Below, one piece after another: positions 52,798-61,383 of a stretch of 64,000 nucleotides of DNA. Position 1 is the stretch's first letter, and each line of letters starts with the position of its first letter. Below the pieces are notes generated by a model. It was not told the origin of the DNA and ran no database searches. It saw only the letters and a program-made list of their open reading frames with translations. The DNA comes from Mycobacterium sp. 1081908.1. GTDB taxonomy: Bacteria; Actinomycetota; Actinomycetes; Mycobacteriales; Mycobacteriaceae. Position numbers and translations under genes: made by a program. Where the stretch lies: the NCBI RefSeq assembly GCF_001673535.1, contig NZ_LZLY01000056.1, forward strand, positions 40,731 to 104,730, in the 5' to 3' direction.

Positions 52798-53850
52798 TCA
52801 TGAGGGCAGCAGCAGGGCGCTGTCCCCGAATTCGTGCCACAGATAACCGCGCGCGACCGCCTCCCGGTAGGCCGCCGCGACCAGGTCGGGACCGGCGACG
52901 GCCTCGAGCAGCAGCAGATGCGAGGCGCCGGCGTCGTGCCACCCGGTGATCAGGCCGTCGACCACCCGGCACGGGCGGTGCGGGCCGAGCACCAGATCGG
53001 TCCAACCGACGGCCGGCCCCACCACGCCGGCGGGGTTCGCGGCCGACTCCAGCGCGCGGGTCACCGTCGTGCCGACGGCGACCACCCTGCCGCCGGCCGC
53101 GCGCGCCGAGTTCACCATCCGCGCGGTGGGCGCGGGCACCTCGAACAGCTCGGGAGTCGGTGGCTCGCCCGCTTCGGCCGACGACACCCCGGCGTGCAGG
53201 GTGACCGGCGCGATCGCGATCCCGGCGGATACCAGCGCGGTCACCAGTTCGGTGCTGAAAGGCCTGGCGGCGCTGGGCATTTCGGCGCTACCGGCGGAGC
53301 GGGCGAACACGGTCTGGTAGTAACGCAGCGGCCACTCGCGCGGCACGTACGCGTACCGGATCGGCCGACCGTGCCGCGACAGGTAGGCCCCCACGGCGCC
53401 CTCCAGGATGATCCGCGCGGTCCACAGCCGCGCGCCGTCGGCCCCGGGTTCGGGGTACGACGACCCGATGACGAGCGCCGCGCCGCCGGGCAGCTCGACG
53501 CGTTCGCCGGGCCGCACGTCGGTGAGGTGTCCGGCGGCGTCCACCGCCGGCCGCAGCTCCACCACCCACTCCTTTTCGCCGCGGGCCGTCGAAAAGTGCA
53601 CGGCGATGGCCCGTCCGCCGCGGCGGCCGTCGACCGCGGCGGGCATGGTGGCGGAGTTGTTGACCACCAGCAGGTCGCCGGGTCGCAGGTAGTCGCCGAG
53701 GTCGGCGAAGCGCGCGTGGCTGACCCCGCCCGGGCGCGCGACCAGCAGCCGGACCGCGTCGCGGGCGACGCCGCGGGCTTCGGGCGGCTCACTGGCGTCG
53801 GAGCCCGGGGGGCGGTGGAACTGCGTGCGCGGCCGCGCCGCGAGCGTCAT
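52798..53850 (-). CDS. QueA-like S-adenosylmethionine:tRNA ribosyltransferase-isomerase
   Basis: 350 residues, usual QueA length. The core pattern is DYLRPGDLLVVNNSATMPAA, RYAYVPREWPLRYYQTVFAR, and further FSTELVTALVSAGIAIAPVTLHAGVSS. QueA normally adds the epoxycyclopentane ring precursor during queuosine synthesis, but mycobacteria are not known to make queuosine, so this is an orphan with an uncertain substrate. Its ATG overlaps the SDR stop by one base. The SDR-queA pair is transcribed away from soxR, with a SoxR-like box between, suggesting a redox-linked use. Confidence 0.82.
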   Translation of the reverse strand: MTLAARPRTQFHRPPGSDASEPPEARGVARDAVRLLVARPGGVSHARFADLGDYLRPGDLLVVNNSATMPAAVDGRRGGRAIAVHFSTARGEKEWVVELRPAVDAAGHLTDVRPGERVELPGGAALVIGSSYPEPGADGARLWTARIILEGAVGAYLSRHGRPIRYAYVPREWPLRYYQTVFARSAGSAEMPSAARPFSTELVTALVSAGIAIAPVTLHAGVSSAEAGEPPTPELFEVPAPTARMVNSARAAGGRVVAVGTTVTRALESAANPAGVVGPAVGWTDLVLGPHRPCRVVDGLITGWHDAGASHLLLLEAVAGPDLVAAAYREAVARGYLWHEFGDSALLLPS

Positions 53851-54563
53851 CACCGCGCCCCGGACAGCGCGAGGTCGGCCGCCCGGTAACGACCTGGGGC
53901 GGGCCGGGTGTCCACGAGGTGCAGCAGGGCGGGCACGACGGATTCCGGCTCGGCGCGATCGGAGATGTCCTCGCCGGGAAACGCGGCCTGGTGCATCTCG
54001 GTGCGCATGTCGCCCGGGTCGAAGGCGTACACGCGAACCGCCGCCACCTCGGCCGCCAGGACGGCCGAGGCCTGGTCCAGCGCGGCCTTCGACGATCCGT
54101 ACCCGCCCCAGCCGGCATACGGCTCGACGGCGGCGTCGGACGACAGGTTGACGATCACCCCCGCGTTGTCGGCCAGCGCCGGCAGCGCCGCCCGGATCAG
54201 CGCCAGCGGGGCGAACACGTTGGTCTCGTACACGTCGCGTAATTCGCCGATCGGGTAGTCGCCCAGCGCCGGCTGCGGGCTGGGCCCCAGCCGGCTGGCG
54301 TTGTTCACCAGCAGGCCGAGGGGACCGGCCCCGAGCGCGGCGGTCAGCAGCGCGTCACGGTGCGACGCGTCGGTCACGTCGCCGGGCAATCCGATCAGTC
54401 GATCCGAATTAAGCTCTGCGACAGTTGCTTCGAGTTCGTGGGCGCGGCGTGCATCGGCGACGACGGCCCACCCGCGTTCGAGCAGGGCGGCGGTCACCGC
54501 CCTGCCGAACCCGCGGGAGGCGCCGGTGACGATGGCGACGGGGTTGGGTTGCGATTGAGTCAT
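53850..54563 (-). CDS. Short-chain dehydrogenase/reductase controlled from a SoxR-type promoter
   Basis: 237 residues, classical SDR: cofactor motif VTGASRGFGRAV (about 13-24), NNASRLG in the NNAG position, and the catalytic set Ser (NLSSDA), Tyr and Lys in WGGYGSSKAALDQ (YxxxK as YGSSK). The basic DARRAHE after the cofactor motif favours NADP(H). ATG at 54563 follows GGGCGGT. Transcribed from a promoter with a 19-bp spacer that carries a near-palindrome (54571-54601). The substrate is unknown. Confidence 0.87.
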   Translation of the reverse strand: MTQSQPNPVAIVTGASRGFGRAVTAALLERGWAVVADARRAHELEATVAELNSDRLIGLPGDVTDASHRDALLTAALGAGPLGLLVNNASRLGPSPQPALGDYPIGELRDVYETNVFAPLALIRAALPALADNAGVIVNLSSDAAVEPYAGWGGYGSSKAALDQASAVLAAEVAAVRVYAFDPGDMRTEMHQAAFPGEDISDRAEPESVVPALLHLVDTRPAPGRYRAADLALSGAR

Positions 54564-54570
54564 ACCGCCC

Positions 54571-54601
54571 ATACTGATAGTTGAAGTAAACTTTAAGTCA
54601 A
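54571..54601 (-). promoter_or_regulatory. SoxR-box-like dyad inside a 19-bp-spacer promoter
   Basis: On the minus strand, TTGACT (54596-54601) and CAGTAT (54571-54576) are 19 bases apart, the long spacer that MerR-family activators correct by DNA distortion. The interval 54581-54601 is a 21-base imperfect palindrome (16 of 20 paired positions match). It lies between the divergent SDR and soxR genes. Binding by the adjacent SoxR is inferred. Confidence 0.65.
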
Positions 54602-54624
54602 GTACCAATTCGGGAAGGCCCACA

Positions 54625-55086
54625 ATGGACAAGCGGGATCTGTTCACCGTCAGCGAGATCGCCCGCCGCAGCGGCTTCGCCGCCTCGGCGATCCGCTTCT
54701 ACGAGAGCCAGGGCCTCATCACCGCGACCCGGACGTCGGGCAATCAGCGCCGATTCGAGCGGCAGATGCTGCGGCGCCTGGCGTTCATCAAGGCCGCCCG
54801 CAACGTCGGGCTGAGCCTGGACGAGGTCGCCGACGCGTTGGCGACCCTGCCCGACGGCCGCACCCCCACCCGCGCCGACTGGACCCGGCTGTCCAAGACC
54901 TGGCGCACGCGCCTCGACGACCAGATCGCCGGGTTGATCGCGCTGCGCGACAACCTCGACTCCTGCATCGGCTGCGGCTGCCTGTCATTGAAGCGCTGCG
55001 CCATCTCCAACCCGGGCGACCTTGCGGCCGGCGCCGGAGCGGGCGCCGTGTACCTGCCGAAGTCGCTGCGACGGCAGGCGATATAG
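54625..55086 (+). CDS. soxR: SoxR, redox-sensing MerR-family activator
   Basis: 153 residues. MerR winged helix-turn-helix at residues 7-50 (FTVSEIARRSGFAASAIRFY), a dimerisation helix, then the [2Fe-2S] cluster ligands Cys114, Cys117, Cys119 and Cys125 (C-x2-C-x-C-x5-C), exactly the SoxR arrangement. Oxidation of the cluster switches on target promoters; in actinobacteria the signal is usually redox-cycling compounds rather than superoxide itself. GGGAAGG precedes the ATG. The adjacent SDR-queA operon is its probable target. Confidence 0.92.
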   Translation: MDKRDLFTVSEIARRSGFAASAIRFYESQGLITATRTSGNQRRFERQMLRRLAFIKAARNVGLSLDEVADALATLPDGRTPTRADWTRLSKTWRTRLDDQIAGLIALRDNLDSCIGCGCLSLKRCAISNPGDLAAGAGAGAVYLPKSLRRQAI

Positions 55087-55097
55087 GGGCTAGGGGT

Positions 55098-56927
55098 CTA
55101 GCTGGACTCGGCAAGCCGCTGCTTGAGCGCCTCGAACTCGTCCTTGACGCCGGTCGGCAGCTTCTCGCCGACGAACTCGAACCACTCCTCGATCAGCGGC
55201 AGCTCCTGGCGCCACTCGTCGGCGTTGACCGCCAGCGCCTGCGCGACCTCTTTGCTGTCCGCGTCGAGCCCCTCCAGGTCCAGGTCCTCGGCGGTCGGCA
55301 CGATGCCGATCGGGGTCTCCTGGCCGCCTGCCCGGTGCTCGATGCGGTCGACGATCCACTTCAGCACGCGGCTGTTCTCGCCGAAGCCCGGCCACAGGAA
55401 CTCGCCCTTCTCGCCTCGGCGGAACCAGTTGACGAAGAACACCTTCGGCAGCTTGGACTCGTCGGAGTTCTTGCCCAGGTCCAGCCAGTGCTGGAAGTAG
55501 TCGCCGACGTGGTAGCCCAGGAACGGCAGCATGGCCATCGGGTCGCGGCGCACGGTGCCGACCTTGCCCTCGGCGGCGGCGGTCTGCTCGCTGCCCATGG
55601 TCGCCCCCATGAACACGCCGTGCTGCCAGTCGCGGGCCTCGGTCACCAGCGGCACCGTGGTCTTGCGGCGCGCGCCGAACAGGATCCCCGAGATCGGCAC
55701 GCCCTGCGGGTCGTCCCACTCCGGCGCCAGGATCGGGCACTGCGACATCGGGGTGCAGTACCGCGAATTCGGGTGCGCCGCTTTGGTATCCGTCTCGCGC
55801 AGGATCCAGTCGTTGCCCTTCCAGTCGATCAGGTGATCCGGCTCGCCCTCCAGGCCCTCCCACCACACGTCGTTGTCGTCGGTCAGCGCCACGTTGGTGA
55901 AGACGGTGTTGCCGGCCTCGATGGTGCGCATGGCGTTGGGGTTGGACTTCCAGTTGGTGCCCGGCGCGACCCCGAAGAAGCCGAACTCGGGATTGACCGC
56001 GTACAGCCGGCCGTCCTTGCCGAACCGCATCCAGGCGATGTCGTCACCCAGCGTCTCGGCGCGCCAGCCCGGGATCGTCGGCTGCAGCATGGCCAGGTTG
56101 GTCTTGCCGCACGCCGACGGGAACGCCGCGGCGAAGTAGTACGCCTTGTTCTCCGGGGAGATCAGCTTGAGGATCAGCATGTGCTCGGCGAGCCAGCCCT
56201 CGTCGTGGGCCATCGCCGAGGCGATGCGCAGCGAGTAGCACTTCTTGCCCAGCAGGGCGTTGCCGCCGTAGCCGGAGCCGTAGCTCATGATCTCGCGGGT
56301 CTCCGGGAAGTGGGTGATGTACTTGGTGTCGTTGCACGGCCACGGCACGTCCTTCTGGCCGGGCTCCAGCGGCGCCCCCACCGAGTGCAGCGCCTTGACG
56401 AAGAAGCCGTCGTCGCCCATCTTTTCCAGCGCGGCCTTGCCCATCCGGGTCATGGTGCGCATCGAGACGACGACGTACTCGGAGTCGGTGATCTCCACGC
56501 CCAGCTTCGGGTCGTCGGCGCCGAGCGGGCCCATGCAGAACGGCACCACATACATGGTGCGGCCGCGCATGCAGCCGCGGTACAGGTCGTTGAGGATGGA
56601 CCGCATCTCGGCCGGGTCCATCCAGTTGTTGGTCGGGCCGGCGTCGATCTCGCGTTCGGAACAGATGAAGGTCCGCGACTCCACGCGCGCCACATCGGAC
56701 GGGTCGGACAACGCCAGGTAGGAATTGGGATGCTTCTTCTCGTTCAGCTTGGTGAACGTGCCGGCCTCGACCAGCTGTGCGGCCAGCCGATCGAATTCCT
56801 CGGCGGAGCCGTCACAGAAGACCACCCGGTCGGGCTGGGTGAGCTCGGCGACCTCCGCCACCCAGGACAGCAGCCCCTGGTGATTGGTGGGCGCGGTGTC
56901 CAAACCGGGGATGGTCGCTGAAGTCAT
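55098..56927 (-). CDS. pckA: GTP-dependent phosphoenolpyruvate carboxykinase
   Basis: 609 residues, the GTP class, matching Rv0211 (606). The nucleotide loop and hyper-reactive Cys lie in [14 protein letters not shown], and other family motifs ([45 protein letters not shown]) are intact. It converts oxaloacetate and GTP to PEP, the gluconeogenic step needed when mycobacteria grow on lipids. ATG at 56927 has CAGGAGA 5 bases upstream. It has a 183-bp upstream region with no gene, so it has its own promoter; the region is AT-richer than its surroundings but no operator was identified. Confidence 0.96.
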   Translation of the reverse strand: MTSATIPGLDTAPTNHQGLLSWVAEVAELTQPDRVVFCDGSAEEFDRLAAQLVEAGTFTKLNEKKHPNSYLALSDPSDVARVESRTFICSEREIDAGPTNNWMDPAEMRSILNDLYRGCMRGRTMYVVPFCMGPLGADDPKLGVEITDSEYVVVSMRTMTRMGKAALEKMGDDGFFVKALHSVGAPLEPGQKDVPWPCNDTKYITHFPETREIMSYGSGYGGNALLGKKCYSLRIASAMAHDEGWLAEHMLILKLISPENKAYYFAAAFPSACGKTNLAMLQPTIPGWRAETLGDDIAWMRFGKDGRLYAVNPEFGFFGVAPGTNWKSNPNAMRTIEAGNTVFTNVALTDDNDVWWEGLEGEPDHLIDWKGNDWILRETDTKAAHPNSRYCTPMSQCPILAPEWDDPQGVPISGILFGARRKTTVPLVTEARDWQHGVFMGATMGSEQTAAAEGKVGTVRRDPMAMLPFLGYHVGDYFQHWLDLGKNSDESKLPKVFFVNWFRRGEKGEFLWPGFGENSRVLKWIVDRIEHRAGGQETPIGIVPTAEDLDLEGLDADSKEVAQALAVNADEWRQELPLIEEWFEFVGEKLPTGVKDEFEALKQRLAESS

Positions 56928-57110
56928 CGAAGTCTCCTGGATTCTTCTGCCTGCTTACTCGGCTCGTATTTGAGTTGCCTTGCTATGCCCTCGCCCACAC
57001 AACTGTTTACATGGTGGCGTTAACTACAGGTTATCGTGAGCCACTTGTTCCAGAGGTCTCGGGCGGGTATAAGCCTTCTCACAACAACGATTCAGAAACA
57101 GGGCCGAACG

Positions 57111-58616
57111 TCACGCCTCGTCGCCATTTTCGCTCCTTGAAGCCGGCTCTTCGCTTTCGCCCTGGGGTATACCCGGTTGTCCCAGTTCTGCACGCACGGC
57201 GTCCAGCGCGGCCTGCACGGTCGGCATCTCGCGGTCGCGCACTGCGGCCGCCCGCGCCGCCGCGATCGCGTGCTCGCGCAGTTCGCTGTCGATCGCGCTG
57301 ACCTGGTCGGCCACCTGCGCGTTCTCCGCCTCGTCGCGGGCGACCAGCGCGGTGCTCAGCAGCGACTCGGCGACGAGCACCCGGGTCGCCACCAGCTCCT
57401 CCACCGCCGACTGCAGCGACGACGTCACGTCGGCCGCCCAGCGGTCCAGCAGCGCCCGGTCGCGCAGCAGCCCGCGGATGTGGATGACCACGAACGTGAC
57501 CGCCACCCCGACGGCGACGCACCCGACGGCGCCCGCCGCGGCCAGCGCGGGGCTGAGCCGGGAGGCCAGCCCGCCGACCAGCCGGCTGAGCGTCAGCGCC
57601 ACCCCGAGCCCGAAGCCGGCGCCCAGCAGCATCATCAGCCAGGTCTCGTGCCGCCGGGATTTCAGGGGCGCGGGCGGGACCTCCACCGTCGGCAACTGCT
57701 CGACGGCGGGCAGGGCCACCGGTACGCCCAGCACCTGCGCGACCTCGGCGAGGTGGGTGCTGGTTCCCTCGCTCACCTCGGCCACCACCTCGTCGACGCG
57801 GCCGCGGGCGTAATCGCCGAAGCCGGCCATCTTGCGCCGGGACAGACCGGCGGCGTCCTCTTGCAGCTCGGTGCGCACCGACGAACACCGGTTGCGCGCG
57901 AAGTAGGACAACTGGACGCGGGCCTGCTGAATCTGTCCGCGCAGCGTGATGGTGCGCTCGGTCTTCGCCTGCCGCCGCTGCCGCAGGGCCCCGCTGCGCT
58001 CCTCGCGCAGCGCGTCGACCCGCGCCCGCCGCCCGGCGCCCTCGGCGTCGCGGTCGATCCGCTGGGCGACCGTTTGCAGCCGGGATTCCCAGGCGCGCAA
58101 CCTGTTTCGTCGCGGAATGTCGGAATCGGCGAGTAGCTCGTCGACGGTCCGCACCAGGTCGTCGACGCTCGGGTCGCCCACGTCGGGCCGGGCGGCCGCG
58201 CCGACCCAGGGCACCTGGGTGTAGCGCGGCGCGTGCGCGGCCAGGGTGTCGCGGTTGGCGGCCAGGACGTCGGGCCAGTTGCGGTGCACGTCGATCTTGG
58301 ACACCACGCCGACGACGACGTCGGTGTGCTCGGCGGCGGCATCCAGCAGCGCGCAGTCGGATCCGGTCAACTGCGCGGCCGCGGAGACGACGAACACCAC
58401 CGCGATCGGCGCATCGCCGGGTCCCAGATCCGCCGACTCGACGAACTTGTGCTGCGGCAGCCGTTCGCGCAGCGCCGACACCACGGCAGTGACGCCGGCC
58501 ATCCACGGGCCGGTCACCAACACGACGTCGCGGCGGTTGATGCCGGGCGAATCCAGCCGGGGCCCGATCGCCGCCACCAGCGCGTCCACCTCGGCGGCCG
58601 GATCTTCGCCGCTCAC
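57111..58616 (-). CDS. Membrane-anchored degenerate GTPase-like protein, Rv0210-like
   Basis: 501 residues. An N-terminal P-loop-like region reads VVLVTGPWMAGVTAVVSAL, where the Walker A lysine is absent (GxxxxGV-T). VSKIDVH stands in for NKxD. A long basic helix region follows (RVDALREERSGALRQRRQAK). Two membrane helices are at about 330-352 and 360-385. The C-terminal cytosolic coiled coil ends with acidic residues. The overall plan resembles dynamin-like membrane proteins. GTG at 58616 overlaps the partner's stop by 4 bases. Probable functional pair with the next gene, and both lie near mmpL3, so a role in envelope or division is suggested but unproven. Confidence 0.75.
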   Translation of the reverse strand: MSGEDPAAEVDALVAAIGPRLDSPGINRRDVVLVTGPWMAGVTAVVSALRERLPQHKFVESADLGPGDAPIAVVFVVSAAAQLTGSDCALLDAAAEHTDVVVGVVSKIDVHRNWPDVLAANRDTLAAHAPRYTQVPWVGAAARPDVGDPSVDDLVRTVDELLADSDIPRRNRLRAWESRLQTVAQRIDRDAEGAGRRARVDALREERSGALRQRRQAKTERTITLRGQIQQARVQLSYFARNRCSSVRTELQEDAAGLSRRKMAGFGDYARGRVDEVVAEVSEGTSTHLAEVAQVLGVPVALPAVEQLPTVEVPPAPLKSRRHETWLMMLLGAGFGLGVALTLSRLVGGLASRLSPALAAAGAVGCVAVGVAVTFVVIHIRGLLRDRALLDRWAADVTSSLQSAVEELVATRVLVAESLLSTALVARDEAENAQVADQVSAIDSELREHAIAAARAAAVRDREMPTVQAALDAVRAELGQPGIPQGESEEPASRSENGDEA

Positions 58617-59635
58617 CATGGCTCCCCCGGCGGCGCCCCGCACGCCTGCGACCACAGCCGCAGCGATCCCCGGGCGATGTCCGCGCCGCAGGCGCGCTGC
58701 AGATCACTCACCGGGCCCAGCCTGCCAAGGCTGTAGCGCCGCCAGCGCACCGCCCGGGGCAGATGGGCGCCCGGGTCGTCGTCGGGGCCGGGGTCGAGCC
58801 CGGCGGCCTCGGCCACGTCGACCGCGGAGGCCATCCGGGCGACCACGGTGTCGTCGCAGCACAGGAAGGCGTGGATCTCGTCGTCGCCGACGGCGAGGGC
58901 CTCCAGTTCGGCGACCGCACTCAGCACCCGCCGGTAGCGCACCGGGGCGCCGACGGACGAGATCTCGCGCAGGACGGCATCGACGCCGCTGATCCGGCGC
59001 AGCAGGGCGCCGACCTGCGCCGGCGTCCGGCCCTGCCGGGCCGCGGCGATGCCGAGCGCGGTGCCGAACAGGTCAAGCGTCTCGAGCAGCCGCAGCCGCA
59101 CTTCGGTCGGCACCGGAAGGTCCGCCGCGAGGAAGCCGGGGTAGGACCCGTCGAGGCAGGCGGCGCCGCCGGGATCGGCGGCCAGCGCCCGCAGCGCGGC
59201 CCATCGGGTGCGGTCCAGGCCGTCCAGCGCGGCGACGGCGAGCAAACCGCTCATCGGCGCCGTCGGCGCCCCGATCGGCTCGGCGAACCGCGCGTCGCCG
59301 GCGCGGCCGGACAGCCGAGACAGGTCGGCCTTGTTCAGCACCACCACCACCGGGCCGCCGGTGCTCGCGATCGCGTCGATGTCCTCGGGCTTGATCGCCT
59401 CGGCCGTGACGTACACGACCACGTCGGCGGCCGCCCCCGTAGTCACCGATATCCCGGCTCCGGCGCGGTCCAGGGCGCGCGCCACCGTGCGGCAACCCAC
59501 GCCGCGGCGGCCGCGGACAGCCACGCGCAGTGGCGCGCCGGCCCGCTCGGCGATCGCCGTCACGCGCGCGTCGGCGCCGCCGGCGGCAAAGCGCGCCAGC
59601 TCGTCGACGAAAATTTTGTGCCCTTGTCCCGTCAT
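58613..59635 (-). CDS. Degenerate P-loop GTPase-like protein, Rv0209-like
   Basis: 340 residues. The P-loop is RVAVRGRRGVGCRTVARAL, with Arg in place of the usual Walker A lysine; the G4 motif VVVVLNKADLS is well preserved. Residues 180-340 are helical with no named domain. ATG at 59635. It is followed by the Rv0210-like gene with a 4-base overlap. The pair is conserved next to trmB in mycobacteria as I recall. It could bind GTP without fast hydrolysis, or act as a nucleotide-state sensor for its partner. Confidence 0.75.
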   Translation of the reverse strand: MTGQGHKIFVDELARFAAGGADARVTAIAERAGAPLRVAVRGRRGVGCRTVARALDRAGAGISVTTGAAADVVVYVTAEAIKPEDIDAIASTGGPVVVVLNKADLSRLSGRAGDARFAEPIGAPTAPMSGLLAVAALDGLDRTRWAALRALAADPGGAACLDGSYPGFLAADLPVPTEVRLRLLETLDLFGTALGIAAARQGRTPAQVGALLRRISGVDAVLREISSVGAPVRYRRVLSAVAELEALAVGDDEIHAFLCCDDTVVARMASAVDVAEAAGLDPGPDDDPGAHLPRAVRWRRYSLGRLGPVSDLQRACGADIARGSLRLWSQACGAPPGEPW

Positions 59636-59788
59636 GTCCTGCCCATTGGATCCGATGGCGTCCGGTTGCCGAGCGGCCAGGTCTCACCGAATGGTGGCAT
59701 CTGCGTCACAGAGATGCGAGCCACCGCTACCAGCCGAAGGCAACTGTTGGGTATCAATCTGGACCAGGGGCGGCTACGTCGGGGGTTC

Positions 59789-60607
59789 ATGGGCCACCAT
59801 GGACAAATGCATGCGCAACCCGGGGTCGGGACGTGTCCCGACGCGCCGGCGGGAGTGGAGGCTTGCTCGGAAACGGAAGAAGTGACTGCAGAACCGCCCG
59901 GTCCCGAACATCGCCGACTCCCGGCCACGAGTTTCCGCTCGCGGCGTTCCGCGCTGTCGGAGGCCCAGCGCCGGACCTGGGAGCGGTTGTGGCCGAAACT
60001 GGGCATCTCGCTGGGGTCGTCGCCCGCCGGGGTTCCCCAGCGCCCGGAGCCCCTGGACACCCGCGCGTGGTTTGGTCGCGAGGCGCCGGTGGTGCTCGAA
60101 ATCGGTTGCGGCAGTGGCACATCGACTCTCGCGATGGCCAAGGACGAGCCCGGCGTCGACGTGATCGCGGTGGAGGTCTACCGCCGCGGCCTGGCGCAAC
60201 TGCTGTCCGCGATCGACCGCGAGCAGGTCGACAACATCCGGCTGATCCGCGGCAACGGCATCGACGTGCTGGACCGCCTGGTCGCCCCGGGTTCGCTGAC
60301 CGGCGTCCGCGTCTTCTTTCCCGATCCCTGGCCCAAGGCCCGGCATCACAAACGCCGGTTCCTGCAACCGAGCACGATTGGCCTGATCGCCGACCGGTTA
60401 CTCCCTGGTGGTGTCCTGCACGCCGCGACGGACCATCCCGGCTATGCCGAGCACATCGCCGAGGCCGGCGATGGGGAACCCCGGCTTCGTCGCGTCGACC
60501 CGGGCAGCCCGCTGCCCATCTCGGTGGTGCGCCCGACCACCAAGTACGAGACCAAGGCCCAAGAAGCGGGCAGCGCCGTGAACGAATTCATCTGGCTTAG
60601 ACGATGA
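59789..60607 (+). CDS. trmB: tRNA (guanine-N7-)-methyltransferase TrmB
   Basis: 272 residues, matching Rv0208c (263) in its start (MGHHGQMHAQPGVG) and core. SAM motif VVLEIGCGSGTSTLAMA, then DVIAVEVYRRGLAQLL, the conserved VFFPDPWPKARHHKRRF and ATDHPGYAEHI. It methylates guanine-46 in tRNA variable loops. ATG at 59789 has GGGGG 3 bases before it. The upstream frame to 58763 is antisense to the GTPase gene and is ignored. First gene of a possible operon with the NYN-domain gene (14-base gap) and mmpL3. Confidence 0.94.
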   Translation: MGHHGQMHAQPGVGTCPDAPAGVEACSETEEVTAEPPGPEHRRLPATSFRSRRSALSEAQRRTWERLWPKLGISLGSSPAGVPQRPEPLDTRAWFGREAPVVLEIGCGSGTSTLAMAKDEPGVDVIAVEVYRRGLAQLLSAIDREQVDNIRLIRGNGIDVLDRLVAPGSLTGVRVFFPDPWPKARHHKRRFLQPSTIGLIADRLLPGGVLHAATDHPGYAEHIAEAGDGEPRLRRVDPGSPLPISVVRPTTKYETKAQEAGSAVNEFIWLRR

Positions 60608-60620
60608 GTAGGCGATAAAT

Positions 60621-61334
60621 ATGAGCCTGACAGAAGAGGCGACAGCCACACCGGAACCGTTGGAAGCGCCGGCGGTCCTGTCGGCCGAGGGCCTGAGCAG
60701 CTTCCAACCGCCGGCCGGGCGGGTGCTGCTGGTCTGGGACGCTCCCAACCTCGACATGGGCCTGGGCTCCATATTGGGCCGGCGCCCCACGGCCCTGGAG
60801 CGGCCCCGGTTCGACGCGCTGGGGCGCTGGCTGTTGGCGCGCACCGCGGAGGCCAGCTCGGGCCGCCCCGGCGTCGTCATCGAGCCCGAGGCCACCGTTT
60901 TCACCAACATCGCCCCCGGCAGCGCGGACGTCGTCCGGCCGTGGGTGGATGCGCTGCGTAACGTGGGATTCGCGGTCTTCGCCAAGCCGAAGATCGACGA
61001 GGACAGCGACGTGGACCGCGACATGCTGGCGCATATCGCGCAGCGACATTCCGAGGGGCTCGCGGCGCTGGTGGTGGCTTCCGCCGACGGTCAGGCCTTC
61101 CGGCACCCGCTGGAAGAGATCGCGGGCGCCGGGGTTCCCGTCCAGGTGATCGGATTTCGCGAACACGCCAGTTGGGCGCTAGCGTCGGATACCTTGGACT
61201 TCGTCGACCTGGAAGACATCGCCGGTGTGTTCCGGGAGCCGTTGCCGCGGATCGGCCTGGATTCGCTGCCTGACCATGGAGCATGGCTGCAGCCGTTCCG
61301 GCCGCTGTCCGCCCTGTTGACCACGCGTGTGTGA
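60621..61334 (+). CDS. NYN-domain protein (PIN-like RNase fold), Rv0207c-like
   Basis: 237 residues. NYN/LabA-type fold: first acidic residues in VLLVWDAPNLDMGLG (Asp about 40 and 44), second in KIDEDSDVDRDM and third in ALVVASADGQAF, which together form a metal site typical of RNases or related enzymes. No membrane segment. It lies between trmB and mmpL3 with 14- and 49-base gaps. Its RNA target, if any, is unknown. Confidence 0.85.
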   Translation: MSLTEEATATPEPLEAPAVLSAEGLSSFQPPAGRVLLVWDAPNLDMGLGSILGRRPTALERPRFDALGRWLLARTAEASSGRPGVVIEPEATVFTNIAPGSADVVRPWVDALRNVGFAVFAKPKIDEDSDVDRDMLAHIAQRHSEGLAALVVASADGQAFRHPLEEIAGAGVPVQVIGFREHASWALASDTLDFVDLEDIAGVFREPLPRIGLDSLPDHGAWLQPFRPLSALLTTRV

Positions 61335-61383
61335 GACTGGGAACCCAATGCGTGGGTCGCTAGAGATCCAGTAAGGAGCTTAC

